Positions 1 to 8,244 of a DNA stretch of 64,000 bases are shown piece after piece. Numbering within the stretch: the stretch's first letter is position 1; each line of letters starts with the position of its first letter. Where the stretch lies: NCBI RefSeq assembly GCF_900167445.1, contig NZ_FUZT01000007.1:273389-337388 (forward strand), read 5' to 3'. A model generated the notes under the pieces. The model did no database searches. It saw nothing but the letters and a program-made list of their open reading frames with translations, and was not told the origin of the DNA. The position numbers were made by a program, and so were the translations under genes. The stretch is from Maledivibacter halophilus (lineage in GTDB: Bacteria; Bacillota; Clostridia; Peptostreptococcales; Caminicellaceae).

Positions 1-116
1 GTTTCTGTCACAACACAGTCTCTTGAAATAAATATTCCTCTTTCTCTTTTCTCTAGCTTTACTTTTTCCTTCAATTTATTTATTGCATAATGAGTATTTC
101 TATTTATTGCACACAT
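1..116 (-). CDS. Partial small hypothetical protein (N-terminus only)
   Basis: The reading frame begins with ATG at 116 and runs off the left edge, giving 38 complete residues starting MCAINRNTHYAINKLKEKVK. A good Shine-Dalgarno sequence (GGAGGATG) lies just upstream on the minus strand, at about 124-131, which is the reason for calling it. The visible part is charged and helical-looking with a lysine/glutamate-rich stretch. I do not recognise the family. It is transcribed in the same direction as the sigma-like genes to its right, so it may be part of the regulation or recombination module of the element. Confidence 0.5.
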   Translation of the reverse strand, partial: MCAINRNTHYAINKLKEKVKLEKRERGIFISRDCVVTE

Positions 117-227
117 TTTAAATCATCCTCCATTGTACTTTTATTTTTATTAACAACATTCCTATACAGCCCAGTAATATTGCTTCATAGGAATACTGTT
201 AATAATATTAGATTTCATAATTTATAT

Positions 228-549
228 TTCTAAGGCGAATAGCGGTAACTATTCTCATAGAACCTAATGTAACTCTCAGCTTGCAAATTACACTATTTTC
301 TCCAATGGGATCTCCATTAGCTGCACTCCATATGTTTATTAGGACTATGCAGAAGTATCATCTTGACTTTTCCCCTGTAGGTCATAGCGATTAATTTCAA
401 CCATGAAATTATTTTTAATCAACCTTTATCGCTCTCATAAAATGGTCATGGCGAGGTTATTAATGTCGCTTTCCTTTCGGCTACAAGGTAATGTACCTTA
501 GAAAGAGGGTATGAATGACTGGCTAGAAGAACATCTTCTAGCCCAGTCA
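228..549 (+). ncRNA. Candidate structured non-coding RNA or leader region
   Basis: The 504-base gap between 117 and 620 has no convincing gene but is dense in paired segments. Seen directly: GAATAG (237-242) pairs with CTATTC (249-254) inside TTCTA/TAGAA (228-232/258-262); AGCGAT (386-391) pairs with ATCGCT (428-433) and encloses AATTTC/GAAATT (393-398/405-410); AAGGTA/TACCTT (485-490/494-499); and a long hairpin at 517-548 followed by T-rich sequence. An imperfect repeat GGTCAT(A/G)GCGA occurs at 380-390 and 444-454. The order suggests a plus-strand RNA ending at the 517-548 hairpin, but a minus-strand leader of the gene at 1-116 is also possible. I do not recognise a known RNA family. Confidence 0.35.
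517..548 (+). terminator. Near-perfect hairpin, terminator-like on the plus strand
   Basis: A 14-bp stem, GACTGGCTAGAAGA, a three-base loop, then its complement with one extra C. It is followed on the plus strand by AGTATTTTTC. On the minus strand no T-run follows, so it fits a plus-strand transcript best. Confidence 0.45.
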
Positions 550-620
550 GTATTTTTCAAAGTTCATGAAAGGAAAAGTTCCCTTCATAAACTAGGAAAA
601 AAAATGCTGATTTGTACCCC

Positions 621-1100
621 CTATTTGAAAAAGTTTTTTATTTTTTTTCTTGCCTGTTCTACGGATTTTTGTATTTTTGTATGGTTAACCCCTTCTTTAG
701 CTGCAATTTCTCGATAAGTCATTCCATCAATGCAATGTGCAATAAACCTTCTCTTTTGAGTTTCTGTTAAGCAACTAAATGCTTGCAAAATCTTCTTACG
801 ATCATTGCTTTCAATTAATTTATCTAAAGCATTAGACTTCCTATTTTTTAGCATCTTCTTACCTTCTGCATATTCTAAGCTGATATGAATAATATGATTT
901 CTATCTGTTCTTTCCGCTGATGCTTGTCTCTTATCATCGCTTTCTAAAAAATTTCTTGCTTCTTTACATTTAGCACATGTATATGCTGATTTTTCTATAC
1001 AGTTATTACAGTATTGCTGGATATAAAAAGTACACTTAGGGCAAAAGCTTTCTTGATCTTTAGCTTCTCTACATACTTCACATAAAATTATCTTATTCAT
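621..1100 (-). CDS. Sigma-70 region 4-like transcription factor with N-terminal zinc-ribbon-like cysteines
   Basis: 159 aa. The C-terminal 45 residues (YREIAAKEGVNHTKIQKSV) form a helix-turn-helix of the sigma-70 region 4 / TrfB type, which contacts -35 DNA. The N-terminal 45 residues carry paired cysteines (CEVCREAK, CPKC, CNNC, CAKC), likely binding zinc. Proteins of this build are common in the regulation region of Firmicute conjugative elements, where they turn on excision or transfer genes; that role is inferred here. The start at 1100 has an SD, GGAGGTT, 7 bases upstream, and this SD sits in a long hairpin (see 1106-1152). Confidence 0.7.
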   Translation of the reverse strand: MNKIILCEVCREAKDQESFCPKCTFYIQQYCNNCIEKSAYTCAKCKEARNFLESDDKRQASAERTDRNHIIHISLEYAEGKKMLKNRKSNALDKLIESNDRKKILQAFSCLTETQKRRFIAHCIDGMTYREIAAKEGVNHTKIQKSVEQARKKIKNFFK

Positions 1101-1105
1101 TTGGC

Positions 1106-1152
1106 AACCTCCGATTTTGAATTTTTTAAGTGATATTTCAAAACCGAAGGTT
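1106..1152 (-). promoter_or_regulatory. Hairpin that buries the ribosome-binding site of the sigma-like gene
   Basis: Sequence 1137-1152 (TTCAAAACCGAAGGTT) is complementary to 1106-1121 (AACCTCCGATTTTGAA) over 16 positions; the two imperfect positions become G-U pairs in the minus-strand RNA. The 3' arm contains the SD of the gene starting at 1100. In the folded mRNA the ribosome-binding site would be paired, so translation would need the stem to be opened. What opens it cannot be told from sequence. Confidence 0.6.
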
Positions 1153-1239
1153 AGGGAGAACGTATTTTTACTGACATGATTTCTACTCCTCTCTTTACCA
1201 AAAACACAGTAGAAGAGAGAAATCTGCCCATAAAAAAAA

Positions 1240-1258
1240 GCCGCATCAAAAGTGCGGC
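1240..1258 (-). terminator. Rho-independent terminator
   Basis: GCCGCA / TGCGGC stem with a 7-base loop, followed on the minus strand by a run of eight T. It stands downstream of the 1446-1964 gene and upstream of the sigma-like gene, the second of two tandem terminators. Confidence 0.75.
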
Positions 1259-1282
1259 CATTTAAAGTTGGGTATAAAAAAA

Positions 1283-1311
1283 GACCCTATAACAATTAAA
1301 GTTATAGAGTC
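1283..1311 (-). terminator. Rho-independent terminator, first of a tandem pair
   Basis: GACTCTATAAC / GTTATAGGGTC stem on the minus strand with a 7-base loop and then TTTTTTT. Together with 1240-1258 it should insulate the sigma-like gene from the gene at 1446-1964. The rest of 1101-1445 shows no gene. Confidence 0.75.
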
Positions 1312-1445
1312 TGTCATTTCTTCTATATGTAATTTTTGGATAGGTATTCCATATTACCATTGTAACTGAAGTTGACATTCCAAGTCAGTAGCAAAGCAGT
1401 CCTTTTTTAGTCCCTATTTAGTTCCAAATTAATTCCATTTATATC

Positions 1446-1964
1446 TTATATCGGAAGAGTTTTCATAATTGTTGGTATGATAAATCCCCATAGAGAAACA
1501 CCAAATAAATGAATGGCTTCTTTCCTTTTTCTATAATAAGTTGTTCTAGCCATATCTAACGATTCAAGCATTTCCCTTTCACTGTATTTATATTTCACAA
1601 AAAAATTTTTACTTATAATTTCATAGTAAAGTTGTCCATTGTAAGGATATTCTTTTACATGTATTAGTGCTCTTTCTATAGCTTCAAGCATTATCATATT
1701 CTCAGCAACATTCATTAATTTGTCTTTCAGTTCCCTTGCCTTTTTCTCTTCCCCTAGCTGGCTCATTATTTCTAGTCCACTGTAATCTTCTGTTCCATAG
1801 GTTTCGCTATGCTCACACACAATATCTTGATAATTAGTTGCATTCTCCCAAGCTACGGTAGAATAAGTTTTAAGAAGTAACCTGGCATTGTGATATGTCT
1901 CTGCATCTATCTTTTTATGTATTTCTATTTTGTTTAATAAACTATTATAGATTGTTTCAGTCAT
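1446..1964 (-). CDS. ArpU/sigma-like transcriptional regulator (tentative)
   Basis: 172 aa. The C-terminal third has a region-4-like helix-turn-helix (SEREMLESLDMARTTYYRKR) followed by a short hydrophobic tail, the arrangement of ArpU-type late regulators and of DUF1492-like phage proteins. The N-terminal two thirds look all-helical. The start at 1964 has GGGGGTTAGGG upstream. It is read from a perfect promoter (-35 TTGACA, -10 TATAAT, spacing 17) at 2057-2085 that faces the promoter of the XRE repressor. By analogy with phage and ICE switches it probably activates element genes when the repressor is lost. The family assignment rests on pattern only. Confidence 0.6.
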   Translation of the reverse strand: MTETIYNSLLNKIEIHKKIDAETYHNARLLLKTYSTVAWENATNYQDIVCEHSETYGTEDYSGLEIMSQLGEEKKARELKDKLMNVAENMIMLEAIERALIHVKEYPYNGQLYYEIISKNFFVKYKYSEREMLESLDMARTTYYRKRKEAIHLFGVSLWGFIIPTIMKTLPI

Positions 1965-1987
1965 ACCCTAACCCCCTTATTTCTTAT

Positions 1988-2085
1988 TTGACAATAACTT
2001 AATGTGCGCATATAATAATAGTAACACGAACTTATTATTCGTTTCCTATATTTGCTATTATACCCGCATAATCTATTCGTGTCAA
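1988..2085. promoter_or_regulatory. Two face-to-face consensus promoters with operator-like half-sites
   Basis: Plus strand: TTGACA at 1988-1993, 17-base spacer, TATAAT at 2011-2016, driving the XRE gene at 2115. Minus strand: TTGACA (complement 2080-2085), 17-base spacer, TATAAT (complement 2057-2062), driving the gene at 1964. The expected start points (about 2023 and 2050) make the two transcripts overlap head-on. Related half-sites, (A/G)ACACGAA, lie at about 2023-2031 on plus and 2077-2084 on minus, with looser copies at 2036-2044 and 2086-2092; they are the natural candidates for repressor binding. Confidence 0.75.
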
Positions 2086-2114
2086 CCCGAACTTTATTCA
2101 AGGAGGTGTTAAGA

Positions 2115-2525
2115 TTGAATTTAGGAAGTAAATTAAAGCATTTAAGAACATCTAAAGATTTAACACAAAAGGAGCTTGCCAATGCTTTAGGAGTCAGTAC
2201 ACGACAGATTCAAAATTATGAAGGAAACACTCAAAATCCATCTAAAAAAGTTATTTTGAAGATTATGGAGATTTTTAATGTATCTGCTGATTATTTGCTA
2301 ACAGAAGAAGAAGCCTTTATTATGGAAGCAAAGGAACAAGGAGGCTCTCGTGGGAAAGAAAGAGCTGAACAAATAATTAAGGAAACTACTGCACTTTTTG
2401 CTGGGGGAGAACTAAGTCAAGAAGATAAAGATGCTGTATTTCAAATCATGCAAGAGATTTATTGGGAATCTAAAGTCATTAATAAGAAATATACGCCTAA
2501 AAAGTATTTAAAAAAACAAAAATAA
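2115..2525 (+). CDS. XRE-family repressor (ImmR-like)
   Basis: 136 aa. Residues 4-60 form a classical Cro/C1-type helix-turn-helix (LGSKLKHLRTSKDLTQKELA ... STRQIQNYEGNTQNP). The rest is a helical tail. I chose TTG at 2115 because AGGAGGTG lies 7 bases upstream; the longer reading from 2052 would start inside the promoter region. It is followed 18 bases later by an ImmA-type peptidase, the pairing of ICEBs1 ImmR/ImmA, in which the peptidase cleaves the repressor to release the element. It probably represses both promoters at 1988-2085. Confidence 0.85.
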   Translation: MNLGSKLKHLRTSKDLTQKELANALGVSTRQIQNYEGNTQNPSKKVILKIMEIFNVSADYLLTEEEAFIMEAKEQGGSRGKERAEQIIKETTALFAGGELSQEDKDAVFQIMQEIYWESKVINKKYTPKKYLKKQK

Positions 2526-2543
2526 GCTTTATGGGGGATACCT

Positions 2544-3044
2544 ATGATGACGAGTTATATTAAAGAACTTGCTGATTCATTAAAAAAGAAATTTAATTCT
2601 AATAATCCTTTTATTATTGCTAAAGGGCTAAATGTTAATGTTAAAATGAAGGAATTACCTGAGTTGAAAGGATTTTATACAATTAACCAACGTAATAGGT
2701 TTATCATTGTCAATAGTAAACTGGATGCTACCATGATTAAAATTGTCCTAGCCCATGAGTTAGGACATGATCAGTTACATAGGGGTATTATGGATTTTTT
2801 TACTGAAACTAATATTTACACGCTAACAAATCAAACTGAATTTGAAGCTAATTTGTTTGCAGCTGAGCTTTTAGTAGATGATGAGGAAGTCATTAATGTC
2901 CTTAAATCTGGGTATGATTTTTTTACTACTGCAAAAATGCTATACATAGATAAAAACCTGTTATCCATAAAGCTACAAGCTATGAATAACAGGGGTTATG
3001 AGCTTAATATTCCTATTGGGTATAAAAAGGGGTTTTTGCGGTGA
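2544..3044 (+). CDS. ImmA/IrrE-type zinc metallopeptidase
   Basis: 166 aa, with the zinc motif HELGH near residue 71 and a conserved downstream segment (TEFEANLFAAELL) that supplies the third ligand. This family cleaves ImmR-type repressors in response to DNA damage or cell signals. It is co-directional with, and 18 bases after, the XRE gene, so the two probably form one operon. An SD of the GGGGGA type precedes the start. Substrate assignment is by analogy to ICEBs1 and not shown by this sequence. Confidence 0.85.
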   Translation: MMTSYIKELADSLKKKFNSNNPFIIAKGLNVNVKMKELPELKGFYTINQRNRFIIVNSKLDATMIKIVLAHELGHDQLHRGIMDFFTETNIYTLTNQTEFEANLFAAELLVDDEEVINVLKSGYDFFTTAKMLYIDKNLLSIKLQAMNNRGYELNIPIGYKKGFLR

Positions 3045-3318
3045 GTAATTGCCCTAAACAATTACATCTACTGATGTGAATTGCTGAAATATAATCCATG
3101 AAATTAAAATGCTATTCTAATGTATAAAATCAAATAATTGCATTATTTTGAATAAAAATAAGATTTTGCCATAAAAGTTGTTATTTTTATTTCTATAATA
3201 TTATAATGTAATAACTCAACTTTCTTTTCACCTTATTTTTCATATTGTTAATGTTTTAATAAAATCAATCTATTAATACTTAAACAACTATTTTTATAAC
3301 ATCTAATTAAATCATCTC
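3045..3318. other. A+T-rich intergenic stretch, no gene
   Basis: Very A+T-rich, no reading frame of note. A weak hairpin GTAATTG/CAATTAC (3045-3051/3059-3065) follows immA but lacks a T-run. Its right end leads into the dnd promoter. Confidence 0.5.
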
Positions 3319-3374
3319 TTTACATTACGTACGTAAATGATTATAATAGAATATATTATTACGTACGTAAGGAG
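3319..3374 (+). promoter_or_regulatory. dnd operon promoter with twin TTACGTACGTAA operators
   Basis: -35 TTTACA at 3319-3324, 17-base spacer, -10 TATAAT at 3342-3347. The perfect 12-bp palindrome TTACGTACGTAA occurs at 3325-3336, filling most of the spacer, and again at 3359-3370, just after the expected start point and touching the SD (GGAG, 3371-3374) of dndB. The copies are 34 bp apart centre to centre. DndB is known as a transcriptional repressor of dnd genes in other bacteria, so these are good candidates for a DndB-type or other repressor site. The link to DndB is inference. Confidence 0.75.
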
Positions 3375-3380
3375 TGTAAA

Positions 3381-4454
3381 ATGAATAATAACTTTTTTTA
3401 TTCTTTTCCTGCGATAAAAGGAAAGCAAGCTAATAGAGATTTTTTTGTTATTATGTGTCCTCTTTCAATACTATCTAAATTATTTATATTCAGTGAAGAC
3501 GAATTACCACCTGAATATAGAGCACAAAGGATTCTAAATAAAAATCGTATACCTATAATTGCTCAATACATAATAGACAATCCTAAAGACTATGTATTCT
3601 CTTCACTAACGGCATCAATTGATGGCAATTTTGAGTTTCTACCATTTAACAATGAATTAGATAAGAACATAGGAATCTTGAAAGTATCTATGGATAGTAG
3701 ATTACTAATTAATGATGGGCAGCATAGAAGAGCTGCTATTGAAGAAGCTTTAAAAACAGATCCCTCTCTTTCTGAAGAAACAATATCTGTTGTTATCTTT
3801 ATTGATGAAGAGTTAAAACGTAGTCAGCAAATATTCGCTGACTTAAATAAACATGCTATTAATGTTTCAAAATCTATTGGAATTCTATATGATTCAAGAG
3901 ACCCAATTGCTATTATATCCAAAGATTTGGTTGAATCTAATGAACATTTAAAATATTATACTGACAAAGAGAATGCTTCTTTATCTAAGTTCTCTTCAAA
4001 ATTATTTACTTTAAGTAGCATACATGAAACTAATAAAAAGTTACTAAGCAAACTAAATCTAACAGATAAAGAATCTATTTATTTTGTAAAAGAGTTTTGG
4101 GACATTCTTTGTAATTATATGAGTGAATGGCAACTAGTATTTTCTAAAGAACTTAGTCCTGCAAAATTTAGAGGAGAATTTATTAGTTCAAGTGGTGTCC
4201 TGCTTGAAGCATTAGGTCTTGTTGGCAATTATTTGTACAAAAATCATCAAAAAAATTGGAAAGACATTTTAAAAAATATTAAACATATTAATTGGAATCG
4301 AAACAACCTAGATGATTGGCAAAATAGAGCTATAGGAACAAGCGGAAGAATTGTAAAAAGTAGCTACTATATTAAACTTACAAAAAACCTAATAAAGAAA
4401 AAACTTAATTTGCCATTAACCAAAGATGAACTTAAAATTGAAAATGAACTTTAA
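3381..4454 (+). CDS. dndB: DndB, DGQHR-domain regulator of phosphorothioation
   Basis: 357 aa. It carries the diagnostic motif NDGQHRRAAIEEA at about residues 110-122, which gives the DGQHR family its name and is related to the ParB/DUF262 fold. DndB is not needed for sulfur addition itself but limits how many sites are modified and represses the operon. Start at 3381 follows GGAG. It is first in a tight operon dndB-C-D-E-A; the next gene starts 19 bases after its stop. Length agrees with known DndB proteins. The palindromes at its promoter fit autoregulation. Confidence 0.93.
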   Translation: MNNNFFYSFPAIKGKQANRDFFVIMCPLSILSKLFIFSEDELPPEYRAQRILNKNRIPIIAQYIIDNPKDYVFSSLTASIDGNFEFLPFNNELDKNIGILKVSMDSRLLINDGQHRRAAIEEALKTDPSLSEETISVVIFIDEELKRSQQIFADLNKHAINVSKSIGILYDSRDPIAIISKDLVESNEHLKYYTDKENASLSKFSSKLFTLSSIHETNKKLLSKLNLTDKESIYFVKEFWDILCNYMSEWQLVFSKELSPAKFRGEFISSSGVLLEALGLVGNYLYKNHQKNWKDILKNIKHINWNRNNLDDWQNRAIGTSGRIVKSSYYIKLTKNLIKKKLNLPLTKDELKIENEL

Positions 4455-4473
4455 AAAAAGGAAGGCAACTATA

Positions 4474-6093
4474 ATGATCAATAACTTTACAGATAATTTA
4501 AATTATATACTAGAAGAAATGAAAAAGGTATATCAGCATGATAATAGGCCTTGGATTATTGGATATAGTGGAGGTAAAGATAGCACCGCTGTTGTTCAAC
4601 TAGCTTTTAAAATGTTAACTTCTTTACCTAAAAGTAAAAGGCATAAGCATATATATATAGTTTCTTCTGATACCTTAATTGAAAATCCTATAGTTTTAGG
4701 TTACTTACAGACTAATTGTGATGCTATAAATAGATATGCCAAAAATACACTTTTACCTATTTCATCACATATAGTGTACCCAAAATATGATAATACTTTT
4801 TGGACTAATATAATTGGAAGAGGATTACCCACACCTACTTCAATTCGATTTAGATGGTGTACTGAACGTTTAAAAATTAAGCCCTCTAATGAGTTTATCA
4901 AAAAAAGAGTTGAGGAAAATGGTGAAGTTGTTTTGCTACTTGGAGTTAGAAAAGATGAAAGTTTATCACGAAAAAGACGAATAGAAAACAGAGAAATAGA
5001 AGGATATTTATTTACGCCTCATAATACTATCAACAATACTTATGTATATAATCCTATCGTAGATTTAACAACAGATGAAGTATGGAAGATACTTTTAAGC
5101 AATAATGGTAATACTCCTTGGGGTACGAATAATAATGATTTGCATAATTTATATATGGGCTCAGATGGTGGAGAATGCCCTTTTACAATTACTAAAAATT
5201 CTAAAGGTCAAGTGGATACCCCTTCTTGTGGTAATTCGCGCTTTGGTTGCTGGTGTTGCACCGTTGTAGTTCAGGATAAATCGTTGACTGGTTTTATTCA
5301 AAATGGCGAGGAATGGTTGCAGCCTCTTCTAAATTTCAGAAATTGGTTAATAAGTATAAGAGATAAGCATGAGTACAGAAAACAATACAGAAGAGATGGT
5401 AATCATTATTATAAAAAATTGCTTTTAGATAATCTACCTTTAATACACAACTTAGAATTAGACAAAAACTATATTTTTAATAAAGGAAATAAGGAATATG
5501 TTGATCTCAAAAATTCTGTAGAAGACATCCATAAAGGCAACAAAGAGTCTTCAAATAAAGAAAAAATATATCTAGAGTTATTGCCTTTAATTAATAATTA
5601 TCAAATTGATCCTTCTAAAGTTTTTGAAAGTGATAAGGGACGTTATATAAATGTACTTGGATATGGCCCTTTTAATTTTAAAGCTAGAAAAAAAATATTA
5701 CAAAAATTATTAGAAACTCAAAAAAAGATTAACAGATTTATTGACTTTCCATTAATAACAGTTGAAGAACTTGAAGTCATCGATAAAATTTGGGATGACG
5801 AAGAAGATTTAACTTGTCATTCATTGGTTGATATTTATAATAATGTCATGGGGAAGAAACTGCCCTGGCATGATTTTAAAAAACCAATTTTTGATAATGA
5901 AACTCTAATTAAAATAAAAACCCTAAATAAAAAATTTAATCTTCCTGATAATTTAATAACTTCTTTATTAATAGAAACTAATAAAAATAAACATTTTACA
6001 AACAGAACAATATTAGATAGATCTATTTCAAAGATTTTAAATCAAAGATATTTACACAAAAGCATAGTTGAGGAGATAGAAAATGATTATTAA
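4474..6093 (+). CDS. dndC: DndC, PP-loop ATP pyrophosphatase / iron-sulfur protein of DNA phosphorothioation
   Basis: 539 aa from ATG 4474, preferred over ATG 4426 because AAGGAAGG lies upstream at the right distance and 4426 is inside dndB. The PP-loop SGGKDST is at about residues 32-38, as in PAPS reductases. Cysteines at FRWCTER and the cluster CGNSRFGCWCC (about 251-262) fit the 4Fe-4S site of DndC. The protein activates the DNA backbone or carries sulfur from the cysteine desulfurase. It overlaps dndD by 11 bases, suggesting coupled translation. The C-terminal 200 residues are the usual DndC extension. Confidence 0.93.
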   Translation: MINNFTDNLNYILEEMKKVYQHDNRPWIIGYSGGKDSTAVVQLAFKMLTSLPKSKRHKHIYIVSSDTLIENPIVLGYLQTNCDAINRYAKNTLLPISSHIVYPKYDNTFWTNIIGRGLPTPTSIRFRWCTERLKIKPSNEFIKKRVEENGEVVLLLGVRKDESLSRKRRIENREIEGYLFTPHNTINNTYVYNPIVDLTTDEVWKILLSNNGNTPWGTNNNDLHNLYMGSDGGECPFTITKNSKGQVDTPSCGNSRFGCWCCTVVVQDKSLTGFIQNGEEWLQPLLNFRNWLISIRDKHEYRKQYRRDGNHYYKKLLLDNLPLIHNLELDKNYIFNKGNKEYVDLKNSVEDIHKGNKESSNKEKIYLELLPLINNYQIDPSKVFESDKGRYINVLGYGPFNFKARKKILQKLLETQKKINRFIDFPLITVEELEVIDKIWDDEEDLTCHSLVDIYNNVMGKKLPWHDFKKPIFDNETLIKIKTLNKKFNLPDNLITSLLIETNKNKHFTNRTILDRSISKILNQRYLHKSIVEEIENDY

Positions 6094-8242
6094 TAGTATT
6101 AAGCTCAAAAACTTTAAATCATATGAAGATGAAACTGAATTTTCTTTCACTCCTTCCCAAAATAAAAACATAGTTTTAATCGGTGGGGAGAATGGCTCTG
6201 GTAAATCCACATTATTTGAAGCGATTAGGCTTTGTATTTATGGTCCTAGCTCATATGGATATTTAGGAAATAATCCAATTTACTTAAATAAAGTTAAAAA
6301 TAATATAAATAACAATGCTTTTAAGAATGAAATTGTTGACTGTAATATTTCAGTTACTTTATCCTTCTTTGAAGGAACTCAAATAATCAAATACATTTTA
6401 AATAGAAATTGGGTTTATGTTAATCAAAAAATAATTGAAAACTTTCAAGTTTTTAAAAATGATAAATTGTTAACTGAAGATGAAGCTAGCTTTTTTAATA
6501 AGTATCTTCAAGCAAATCTTCCCCATTCTTTGTTTAATTTTTTCTTTTTTGATGGGGAAGAACTCAGCGAGTTTTTTAACAATAAAAATTCGTCACATAG
6601 TTTTAAAGAAGCGGTATTACAATTATTCAATTATGATACTTTCAGCGTTCTAAAGAAGCATCTTCTATCTTTTCAAAGAAAAATTACAAAGGAAAATCGT
6701 AGTCTTACAAATATTGAAACTCAATACGATCAATCATTAGAAACCTTAACTAGTGTACAAAATAACATTAAAAAGATAGAAGTCAAGCTTGCTAGTAAAA
6801 AGAATAGTCTCCATACATTACTTATTCAAAAAGATTTATTAGAGAAAGATTTTAAGACTTCTGGTGGTATACTAGAAAATGAGGAAAAGTCCATAAACTC
6901 CAAGATAATATCTCTAGAAAATGAGAGAACTTCAATTAACCAATATATTAAGGACTATTGTAATGACATATTACCATTTCTTTTAATTACTGATTTATTA
7001 AAAGAAACTATAAAACAAATCGAAAAAGAAAATATTATTTCTTCTTATAACAGCATTAAAAATAAACTTTCAGGAGATATAATTCGTAAATCACTATTAT
7101 CTCACAACATATGTGATATTGATGAATCTAAATATAATGAGCTTGCAACTACAATAATTAACCAAATGTTTAATATAAAAGAACTTTCTACTTCAAAAGA
7201 AATATTAATGTTATCTTCTGAACAACAAAATAATGTTCTAGCTATTATTAATGCTATATGTAGTGGTGAAAACGACTTAAAAAACAAATTACTTAATAGC
7301 TATAATAGAATAAAAGAAATATCAGAACGTATTAAAGCATTAAGAGATAAGCTAAGTTCCTCGGTAACTGGTGATTTTGTAAACAGTTATTTAGTGAAAA
7401 TAAATAGCATTAATGACAAGATTCATTCTACTGAAAACGAAATACTATCTTTAAATTATGAGCTTAACTCATATGTTGAAAAGGAGAAAACAGCACTTTA
7501 TAATTATAGTAGAGTTAAAAATACTTATACTTCATTCATGCAAAATGATAATAATTTAAATCTTTCATCTAATATAACTGAGTATATTGATACTTTGCTA
7601 AGTGAATTAACTCAAAATAAATTAAAACTATTAGAAAAAAATTTTATAGAAATTTTTAATACTATAATAAGAAAATCCGACTATGTATCTAGCATCGTAA
7701 TTGACTCAAATTTTGAATGTACTCTTTATGTTTTAAAAAATTACAGTACACAAGATATTTTGAATATTATCAACAACTTAGGAGTTAAAGATATTACAAA
7801 AAAATATGGATTAAAATTTGTTGAAGATCTTTTATTAAAATATAGAGCTAAATCTTTTGATGATTTATTGGTTTTAATTAATTCTACTCCTTCATATAAT
7901 TGTATAAATTTAAGAACTAAAGTCAATGTTAACGATCTTTCTAAAGGTGAAAAACAAATATATATTCTTTGTTTAATTTGGTCACTAATTAAAAGTTCTG
8001 AAAAAGAGATACCTTTTATACTTGATACACCTTATGCAAGAGTAGATGAAACTCATAGAAAATCATTAACGAATAATTATCTTCCTAATATAAGTAACCA
8101 AGTTATACTTTTGTCTACTAATGAAGAAATAGATAAAAGTATATATAAAATCATTAAACCATATATTTGCCATGAATATTTATTGCTTTATAATGAAAAA
8201 GAAAGAAAGACAGAAATTAAAAAAGGCTATTTTGAGGTGTAA
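6083..8242 (+). CDS. dndD: DndD, SMC/Rad50-like ATPase
   Basis: 719 aa. Walker A GGENGSGKST at about residues 34-43, ABC signature LSKGEK near 618 and Walker B FILDTPYARVDE near 643 bracket a long coiled-coil middle (about 190-550), the layout of Rad50/RecN-type ATPases. DndD is the ATPase/nickase partner in the DndCDE complex that replaces a non-bridging backbone oxygen with sulfur. It overlaps dndC and is followed by dndE two bases after its stop. Confidence 0.93.
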   Translation: MIINSIKLKNFKSYEDETEFSFTPSQNKNIVLIGGENGSGKSTLFEAIRLCIYGPSSYGYLGNNPIYLNKVKNNINNNAFKNEIVDCNISVTLSFFEGTQIIKYILNRNWVYVNQKIIENFQVFKNDKLLTEDEASFFNKYLQANLPHSLFNFFFFDGEELSEFFNNKNSSHSFKEAVLQLFNYDTFSVLKKHLLSFQRKITKENRSLTNIETQYDQSLETLTSVQNNIKKIEVKLASKKNSLHTLLIQKDLLEKDFKTSGGILENEEKSINSKIISLENERTSINQYIKDYCNDILPFLLITDLLKETIKQIEKENIISSYNSIKNKLSGDIIRKSLLSHNICDIDESKYNELATTIINQMFNIKELSTSKEILMLSSEQQNNVLAIINAICSGENDLKNKLLNSYNRIKEISERIKALRDKLSSSVTGDFVNSYLVKINSINDKIHSTENEILSLNYELNSYVEKEKTALYNYSRVKNTYTSFMQNDNNLNLSSNITEYIDTLLSELTQNKLKLLEKNFIEIFNTIIRKSDYVSSIVIDSNFECTLYVLKNYSTQDILNIINNLGVKDITKKYGLKFVEDLLLKYRAKSFDDLLVLINSTPSYNCINLRTKVNVNDLSKGEKQIYILCLIWSLIKSSEKEIPFILDTPYARVDETHRKSLTNNYLPNISNQVILLSTNEEIDKSIYKIIKPYICHEYLLLYNEKERKTEIKKGYFEV

Positions 8243-8244
8243 TT

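Noticed and set aside
228..500. Group I intron or RNase P/tmRNA/6S-type RNA
   Set aside because: A few pieces looked like group I core (..GCATAGTCC on the minus strand), but the other core elements and a split gene are missing; none of the other families' fixed motifs are present.
511..717. 68-aa plus-strand frame
   Set aside because: It runs through the hairpin at 517-548 and the 3' end of the sigma-like gene; no SD and no protein-like content.
1961..2182. 73-aa minus-strand frame
   Set aside because: Covers the two face-to-face promoters and the start of the XRE gene; shadow only.
3325..3370. TTACGTACGTAA as a phosphorothioation recognition motif
   Set aside because: Only two copies at one promoter; known PT motifs are short and frequent (GAAC/GTTC type), so operator use explains it better.
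4426..4473. Upstream ATG for dndC at 4426
   Set aside because: Would begin inside dndB without an SD; ATG 4474 has AAGGAAGG.
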